This document shows positions 7,916-12,330 of a stretch of DNA of 12,330 nt, piece after piece. The first letter of the stretch is position 1. Each line of letters begins with the position of its first letter. The position numbers were made by a program, and so were the translations under genes. The DNA is from UKL13-2 sp031370625 (GTDB taxonomy: Bacteria; Pseudomonadota; Gammaproteobacteria; Burkholderiales; Usitatibacteraceae), in assembly GCA_031370625.1 (NCBI GenBank), contig JANMQR010000095.1:1-12330 (forward strand), read 5' to 3'. The notes beneath the pieces are model-generated. The model made no database searches, was not told the origin of the DNA, and saw nothing but the letters and a program-made list of their open reading frames with translations.

Positions 7916-7921
7916 TATACT
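7916..7921 (+). promoter_or_regulatory. Possible -10 box for the sigma/kinase pair, placing +1 on the start codon
   Basis: TATACT (5 of 6 consensus bases) ends 6 nt before the ATG at 7928, so the usual -10 spacing puts +1 at or next to the A of the start codon. There is no Shine-Dalgarno before this ATG, which would fit a leaderless transcript. No good -35 is present at 16-18 bp, so the promoter is uncertain. Read-through from the hydrolase gene (98 nt gap, no terminator seen) is an alternative. Confidence 0.35.
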
Positions 7922-7927
7922 CGACAC

Positions 7928-8476
7928 ATGGGAGATATCACCGAATTAATCCGCGCCTCAAACGACGGCGATCAGGCGGCGCTGGGCAATCTTTTTCAGC
8001 TGCTCTACGCTGACCTGCGTGTGATTGCGCATCGGCGTATTCAGCTCAATGGCTCGGTCACCGCGCTGGACACCACCTCGCTCCTGCACGAGTCATATCT
8101 GCGCTTGGTTGACAACGGCAAGCTGCAACTTAATGACCGCAAACATTTCTTTGCTTATGCGGCGACGACGATGCGCAATATTGTGGTCGATTTTGTGCGT
8201 GAACGACTTGCCGAAAAGCGCGGTGGCGACATCATGATCGTCACACTCAACACCACCATTGCAGAATCGGCTAGCGCTGATAGTTCAGAGGTTTTACGTG
8301 TGCAGGAGGCGCTTGAAGTATTGGGTCAGCTTGATGAGCGCTTGGTGAGGGTAGTTGAGTTACGCTATTTTTGCGGATTGAGTGAAGCCGAAATTGCCGA
8401 TGTGCTGGAGCTCAACGAGCGCACAGTACGCCGTGATTGGGAAAAAGCGAAGCTGCTACTTGCGAGCGTGCTTTAG
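7928..8476 (+). CDS. ECF-like sigma factor (TIGR02999 / Sigma70_ECF type), kinase-linked
   Basis: 182 residues. Directs RNA polymerase to its own promoter set. Region sigma2 covers about residues 5-95 (LFQLLYADLRVIAHRR; TTMRNIVVDFVRERLAEKRGG); sigma4 covers about 125-180, with the helix-turn-helix GLSEAEIADVLELNERTVRRDWEKAK. The RDW at the recognition helix is typical of this family. Where classical ECF factors have D-A-E-D-L-x-Q-E before the FLRL segment, this protein has D48-T49-T50-S51-L-L-H-E55-SYLRL: two of the three acidic residues are replaced by Thr or Ser. ECF43 members such as V. parahaemolyticus EcfP similarly lack the acidic motif and are activated by Thr phosphorylation there, by a kinase encoded next door. 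The next gene here is such a kinase, and no anti-sigma gene is present. The regulon is unknown. There is no ribosome-binding site at the start; the conserved N-terminus supports it. Confidence 0.92.
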   Translation: MGDITELIRASNDGDQAALGNLFQLLYADLRVIAHRRIQLNGSVTALDTTSLLHESYLRLVDNGKLQLNDRKHFFAYAATTMRNIVVDFVRERLAEKRGGDIMIVTLNTTIAESASADSSEVLRVQEALEVLGQLDERLVRVVELRYFCGLSEAEIADVLELNERTVRRDWEKAKLLLASVL

Positions 8477-8501
8477 AGCAAGAAAAGTAAGACAAGAAAA
8501 T

Positions 8502-8532
8502 GTTTCGGTGCGCGTGCAAGAGTCGCACAAAC
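8502..8532 (+). repeat. Hairpin between the sigma and kinase genes
   Basis: GTTT (8502-8505) and GTGCG (8508-8512), separated by a 2-nt bulge CG, pair with CGCAC (8524-8528) and AAAC (8529-8532) around an 11-nt loop: nine base pairs in all. No T-tract follows, so it is not a terminator. It ends 8 nt before the kinase Shine-Dalgarno region and could affect mRNA processing or relative expression of the two genes. Confidence 0.45.
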
Positions 8533-8539
8533 GATCATT

Positions 8540-8547
8540 GAAGGTGA
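8540..8547 (+). promoter_or_regulatory. Ribosome-binding site of the kinase gene
   Basis: GAAGGTGA lies about 6-7 nt before the ATG at 8554, a normal Shine-Dalgarno. It contrasts with the sigma gene just upstream, which has none. Confidence 0.7.
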
Positions 8548-8553
8548 AACCAC

Positions 8554-11445
8554 ATGGCCGTCACGCTTGATGACTTACCCGCGCTCTACCGCTTAATCGA
8601 CGAAGGTTGGGATCTCGACGCCGCCGCGCGCGAGCGCTGGTTGTCGACGTTGCCGCCTGAGCATGAGCGCTTGAGGCAAACGCTAGACGACATGCTGTCG
8701 CGGCGTAGCGGGGTGGAAACAGATTTTTTCGCCAAGCCGCTGGGTCGGGCCACTGCTGCCTGGGTTGAGGGTGGCGATGTCGGCGGTTATCGGCTGATTC
8801 GCGAAATTGGCCTCGGTGGTATGGGTGCTGTGTGGCTGGCGGAGCCAAGTGACGGGATCTTGAAACGACGCGTTGCGCTGAAATTGCCGTTGTTCGCGAT
8901 CCACAATAAATCGCTCGCCGAGCGCTTTGATCGCGAGCGCGATATTTTGGCGAGTCTAACGCACCCCAATATCGCTCGTCTATACGATGCTGGCACCACG
9001 CCCACCGGGCAGCCGTACATGGCGCTCGAATATGTTGAAGGCCTGACTATCACCGAGCATTGCGATGCACAGAAACTGTCGATTCGTGATCGGATCTCGC
9101 TGTTCCTGCAAGTGCTAGGCGCGGTTCAGCACGCCCACAGTAATCTGGTATTGCACCGCGATCTCAAACCATCCAACGTGCTGGTGACGCCAGATGGACA
9201 AGTCAAGCTGCTTGATTTTGGTATTGCCAAATTGATCAGCGGCACCGATGTCGCCGTTGAAGAATCAGCGCTCACTCAGGTGGGCGGGCAAGCACTGACG
9301 CCGGATTACGCGAGTCCGGAGCAAGTGCGCGGCGAACTCATTAGTACGGCAAGTGACGTTTATAGCTTGGGCGTTCTCGCCTATGAAATGCTCACCGAAA
9401 CGAAACCATACCGGCTACAGCGCCAACCGTTGATGGCATTGGGACACGCAATTGCGACGGTCAGCATCAAGCTCGCGAGCGTCGCTGCCGCCGACCCCAA
9501 AGTGAAACACCAGCTTAAAGGTGACATTGACGCGATTCTGAACAAGGCGTTGAAGAAAGATGTCGTTGAACGTTATCTTACCGTTGGCGCATTCGCCGAG
9601 GATATCGAGCGACACCTTGCCCATCTGCCGGTGCAGGCACAGCGAGACGCGATTGGCTATCGGTTGCGTAAATTTGTCAGCCGAAACAAGCTTGCGGTCG
9701 TTGCGGCGTGCGTGACGAGTTTGTCCCTCATTGTGGGCCTCTCCTTCTCGATTTGGCAAGGTCGCGTCGCGCGCATTGAGGCCGCGCGTGCTGAGCAAGT
9801 GAAGCAGTTTATTGCGTCGATCCTGACGCAAGCGGTGCCGCGTCAAGGCGTGGGCGGTGCCGTAACGGCAACGGATTTGCTTTCTGCTGCCGCTGTGCGA
9901 ATAGAAAAGGAGCTCGCGGACAGCCCGCGTGTAGCAGCCGAGCTGGGAGTGTTGATTGGCGAAAGCTTTTCCGCCTTTGGAGAGCCCGCGAGAGGTGAGG
10001 CACCGCTCAGAGCCGCGGTAGCGCGAGCTGAGCGTGAATACGGAAGGCAACACCCGGTTTCTATAAATGGAAAATGGCTGCTAGTGGAAAGTCTAAATAG
10101 CTACGATCTAGCTGGATCAGAACGGTTGTTGGCCGAACTCATCCCCGATGCCTTGGCTGGCCTGCCTGCAACTGCAAAAGAGGCGGTAGAGGCATTAGCA
10201 AGCCGATCATTTGTTCTGGCCAAACGCGATCAAGCAAATGAGTCATACGCCGCGCTAGAGCAAGCAATTGCGGTTGGCGAAAAGCATTTGGGACCACAAC
10301 ACGAAAAAACTATAAATTCAATGGGTCTTCTCTCAAACACATATGCGCGCTTCGGCGATGTGGAGCGTCAATGGACCGCTGCCAGCGAAGCTATGCGCCG
10401 CGCCGCGCTAGCTTTTGGTAATACCCGACCTCACATGACACTGACGGCAGTAGAGCGATGGTACGCCGATGCACTGTCGGCGAAGGACCGCCCGGCTGAG
10501 GCAGCGACACTGCTGAAACAAGTATTGCGCGACCAACGTGCACTGGATGGCGCTGAGACACCTCGAGTGCGCAACGCCATGTCGAGATTGGCACGGGCAC
10601 TCGAACGCGTTGGCAGCGTAGAGGCATTGGCGATGACGCGCGAAGCCTTCGCCATGGAAGCTAGGCAAAACCCAGTTGAATCAGATGATCGGAACGCGTT
10701 CGGGATGCACTTGGTGTTCGCGCTTGCCAACGTGCGGTTGGACGACGAGGCAATGCGCTTGGACGAACAAATGATCGGCATTGAGAAACGTCTGGGCATT
10801 AATTTGGAGCATAGGTCGTTCAGTCGGAACATCATGCGCGCCAGAATATTTGCAATTCGTGGCGATCACGATCAGGCGTTAAGGCTAGCGGAAGAAACTG
10901 CGGTTAAAGCGGGCGGTAAGCGCGCCGCCGTTAGAGCCCGCGCTTGGCAAGTGGCGGCGCTTAGTGCGCGGCTACAGCGGCACTCCAGTGAGGGACTCGA
11001 ATTCGCGCAACGTGCGATGGCGATTAGTGAAAAAGACAAGCTGCCGCTACATATTGAGGCCGCCATCAATGCCGCGCTTGGCAACGCGTGGCTAGATGAG
11101 AGTGATTATGCAAAAGCTGAAAAAATATTTACTCAAGCCGATGCTTTATACAAGCTGGCTCAAGTTCAACCTTCACCCCAAAACGCCGACTTCATCATCG
11201 GCCTAGCGCGGGTGCATCTGCAAGCCGGTCGAGCGACCGAGGCCAAACGGCTACTGCTAGCGCTCTCCACAGGTTGGCAAGTGGTCAATGCCGGCAGTGA
11301 GTGGCACGGTGAAACGCTCTACTGGCTATCGCGTGCGGAAGCGAAACTTGGCGAGGCCGAAGACGCGCAAAAACATCGCGCAGATGCGATGCGGATGCTG
11401 CAAAAGTCAACTCTGCCTGCGTTAAAGCGACTAACCCAAAATTAA
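8554..11445 (+). CDS. Transmembrane Ser/Thr protein kinase with periplasmic TPR-like sensor region
   Basis: 963 residues. A Hanks-type kinase domain spans about 79-355 with all key residues: glycine loop GLGGMG (86-91), Lys110 in VALK, helix-C Glu128, catalytic loop HRDLKPSN (201-208, Asp203), DFG (221-223), an activation segment with Thr241 and Thr249, SPE (254-256) and Asp268 in SDVYSLG. It should be active. The first 75 residues are a helical, acidic leader of the kind often seen in these kinases. One membrane helix (about 379-401, KLAVVAACVTSLSLIVGLSF) follows, so the kinase is cytoplasmic and residues 402-963 probably periplasmic. That part is almost all helical, with TPR-like repeats, for example around AALEQAIAVGEKHLGPQHEKT and KAEKIFTQADALYK. 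It starts 77 nt after the sigma gene with a good ribosome-binding site, so the two are probably co-transcribed. By analogy with PknT/EcfP and PknS/EcfK pairs it likely senses an envelope signal and phosphorylates the sigma factor; the signal is unknown. Confidence 0.93.
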   Translation: MAVTLDDLPALYRLIDEGWDLDAAARERWLSTLPPEHERLRQTLDDMLSRRSGVETDFFAKPLGRATAAWVEGGDVGGYRLIREIGLGGMGAVWLAEPSDGILKRRVALKLPLFAIHNKSLAERFDRERDILASLTHPNIARLYDAGTTPTGQPYMALEYVEGLTITEHCDAQKLSIRDRISLFLQVLGAVQHAHSNLVLHRDLKPSNVLVTPDGQVKLLDFGIAKLISGTDVAVEESALTQVGGQALTPDYASPEQVRGELISTASDVYSLGVLAYEMLTETKPYRLQRQPLMALGHAIATVSIKLASVAAADPKVKHQLKGDIDAILNKALKKDVVERYLTVGAFAEDIERHLAHLPVQAQRDAIGYRLRKFVSRNKLAVVAACVTSLSLIVGLSFSIWQGRVARIEAARAEQVKQFIASILTQAVPRQGVGGAVTATDLLSAAAVRIEKELADSPRVAAELGVLIGESFSAFGEPARGEAPLRAAVARAEREYGRQHPVSINGKWLLVESLNSYDLAGSERLLAELIPDALAGLPATAKEAVEALASRSFVLAKRDQANESYAALEQAIAVGEKHLGPQHEKTINSMGLLSNTYARFGDVERQWTAASEAMRRAALAFGNTRPHMTLTAVERWYADALSAKDRPAEAATLLKQVLRDQRALDGAETPRVRNAMSRLARALERVGSVEALAMTREAFAMEARQNPVESDDRNAFGMHLVFALANVRLDDEAMRLDEQMIGIEKRLGINLEHRSFSRNIMRARIFAIRGDHDQALRLAEETAVKAGGKRAAVRARAWQVAALSARLQRHSSEGLEFAQRAMAISEKDKLPLHIEAAINAALGNAWLDESDYAKAEKIFTQADALYKLAQVQPSPQNADFIIGLARVHLQAGRATEAKRLLLALSTGWQVVNAGSEWHGETLYWLSRAEAKLGEAEDAQKHRADAMRMLQKSTLPALKRLTQN

Positions 11446-11543
11446 TCAACCGCACAGACATCATTGCCAAGGGTCTGCGTCATCACAAATCAACTTTCGG
11501 CCATGCGTTTAGGCAAGGCGCACTAACTAAGCGAAGCAACGTG
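11446..11543. other. Convergent intergenic region
   Basis: A 98-bp gap between the converging kinase and SDR genes. It has a weak pairing, CAGAC with GTCTG (about 11455-11475), but no GC-rich stem followed by a T-tract on either strand, so I cannot identify a terminator for either gene. Confidence 0.5.
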
Positions 11544-12330
11544 CTAATGCGCCAACAATTGAAACGACGCCATCGCCGCCGGCGCGCGGCGCATCCAGCG
11601 GGTGAAGGCTCTGGCATCGCCAGTGTGATCGTGCTCCATCAGATCAAGCGCTTCGGGTGTGATCGCGCGCGCACCGCAGAACGCTGCACATTTGAGCCCC
11701 ATGCGCATCCAGCGATTGGGCACGCGCACCAGTGCAGCGCGAGGGTTGCCACGCGCCGTGCGTAGCGCCTGCACATAGTCTGCGACCGAGCATTCGCTTG
11801 CCCCTACCGCATCCACATCACAGCCCAGTGCGCGCACGGTGCCGATTAGCGACAAACAAAGTGCGGCCAGATCATCTACATGAATCGGTGCTACCGCTTT
11901 GGTGTCGGTCGGCAAACACAGCACCGGTAAATGCGATTGCATCAGCAGTAATTGCGTGGCCGGTGAATCATGGCCAAACACGACTGAGGGCCTGACAATA
12001 ATCGCGCCCGAATGTGCGGCACGAATCGCATCTTCGCCGTCACGTTTGGTCGTGAAATAGGGCGTGTTCGCCGCGTGATTCAAGCCGAGCACGGAGACAT
12101 GCAAAAATGGTTTTTTCAATTCCGCGCACGCACTTGCAAGTGCTGCAGGCGCATCGCAATGCACTGCCTGCATCACCTCTTTCGGCGCGCGCAATACGCC
12201 TGCACAATTAATCACTGCATCAATATTCGCTAGCCGCGGCAGCCACGTTTTCGCAGCAATATCGCGCTGCATGTTGCAGTTGATCGTGTTTAGCGCCTCC
12301 ATCCGCGACAGCCTCACACCGCGAACCACG
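11544..12330 (-). CDS. Extended-SDR / NAD(P)-binding epimerase-like protein, N-terminus missing (window edge)
   Basis: 261 codons plus the TAG stop (complement of 11544-11546) are visible; the frame runs off the right edge. The GTG at the edge is probably internal, because the glycine-rich GxxGxxG nucleotide-binding loop expected at the start of such proteins is absent while the following strand (VVRGVRLSRMEAL) is present; some 30-40 residues are likely missing. Family signs, in visible numbering: VINCAGVL (39-46), HVSVLGLN (77-84), the YxxxK catalytic pair in YFTTK (91-95) and IIVRPSVVFGHDS. These place it among extended or atypical SDRs, such as complex I NDUFA9-like or NmrA-like NAD(P)-binding proteins. 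It probably binds NAD(P) in the cytoplasm; the substrate is unknown. It is transcribed towards the kinase gene and shows no obvious link to the other genes here. Confidence 0.85.
   Translation of the reverse strand, partial: VVRGVRLSRMEALNTINCNMQRDIAAKTWLPRLANIDAVINCAGVLRAPKEVMQAVHCDAPAALASACAELKKPFLHVSVLGLNHAANTPYFTTKRDGEDAIRAAHSGAIIVRPSVVFGHDSPATQLLLMQSHLPVLCLPTDTKAVAPIHVDDLAALCLSLIGTVRALGCDVDAVGASECSVADYVQALRTARGNPRAALVRVPNRWMRMGLKCAAFCGARAITPEALDLMEHDHTGDARAFTRWMRRAPAAMASFQLLAH

Noticed and set aside
9415..10053. Long minus-strand open frame (212 codons) opposite the kinase gene
   Set aside because: Composition is that of an antisense shadow of GC-rich coding sequence, and it lies wholly within a clear protein-coding gene.
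11446..11543. Possible bidirectional terminator between the converging genes
   Set aside because: Only a 5-bp pairing (CAGAC/GTCTG) and no T-tract on either side.

Overview
The window looks like the chromosome of a Gram-negative bacterium, most likely a betaproteobacterium or a close relative. The basis is the style of the LeuS protein (for example VNWDPVDQTVLANEQVI), the outer-membrane beta-barrel and RND exporter genes, and a moderately GC-rich composition (estimated by eye). I see no mobile element, tRNA, rRNA or CRISPR array.

Layout. (1) 1-1868, minus strand: leucyl-tRNA synthetase, cut by the window edge before its KMSKS loop. (2) 1869-2266: a divergent intergenic region of about 400 bp. 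It holds a leuS -10 box, a perfect 10-bp inverted repeat directly downstream of it, and, towards the plus-strand operon, a cluster of overlapping hairpins ending in eight T. (3) 2267-7829, plus strand: a tightly coupled three-gene operon. It encodes an RND/MMPL-type exporter fused to a periplasmic LolA-like domain, an outer-membrane beta-barrel protein, and an alpha/beta hydrolase. The genes overlap by 4 and 13 nt. (4) 7928-11445, plus strand: an ECF-like sigma factor of the TIGR02999/Sigma70_ECF type followed by a transmembrane Ser/Thr kinase with a large repeat-rich C-terminal region predicted to be periplasmic. (5) 11544-12330, minus strand: an extended-SDR-type NAD(P)-binding protein, cut at its N-terminus by the window edge.

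How the genes may work together. The three-gene operon has parts in all compartments: an inner-membrane RND pump, a periplasmic lipid-binding-like domain on the same polypeptide, an outer-membrane barrel and a hydrolase. This fits export of a lipid or other hydrophobic molecule to the outer membrane, or its recycling; the substrate cannot be read from sequence. The sigma/kinase pair has the architecture of the known kinase-activated (ECF43-like) sigma factors. Its sigma2 domain carries D-T-T-S where ordinary ECF sigma factors carry the acidic D-A-E-D motif, which suggests that phosphorylation by the neighbouring kinase supplies the missing negative charge. Whether this module controls the adjacent envelope operon is open.
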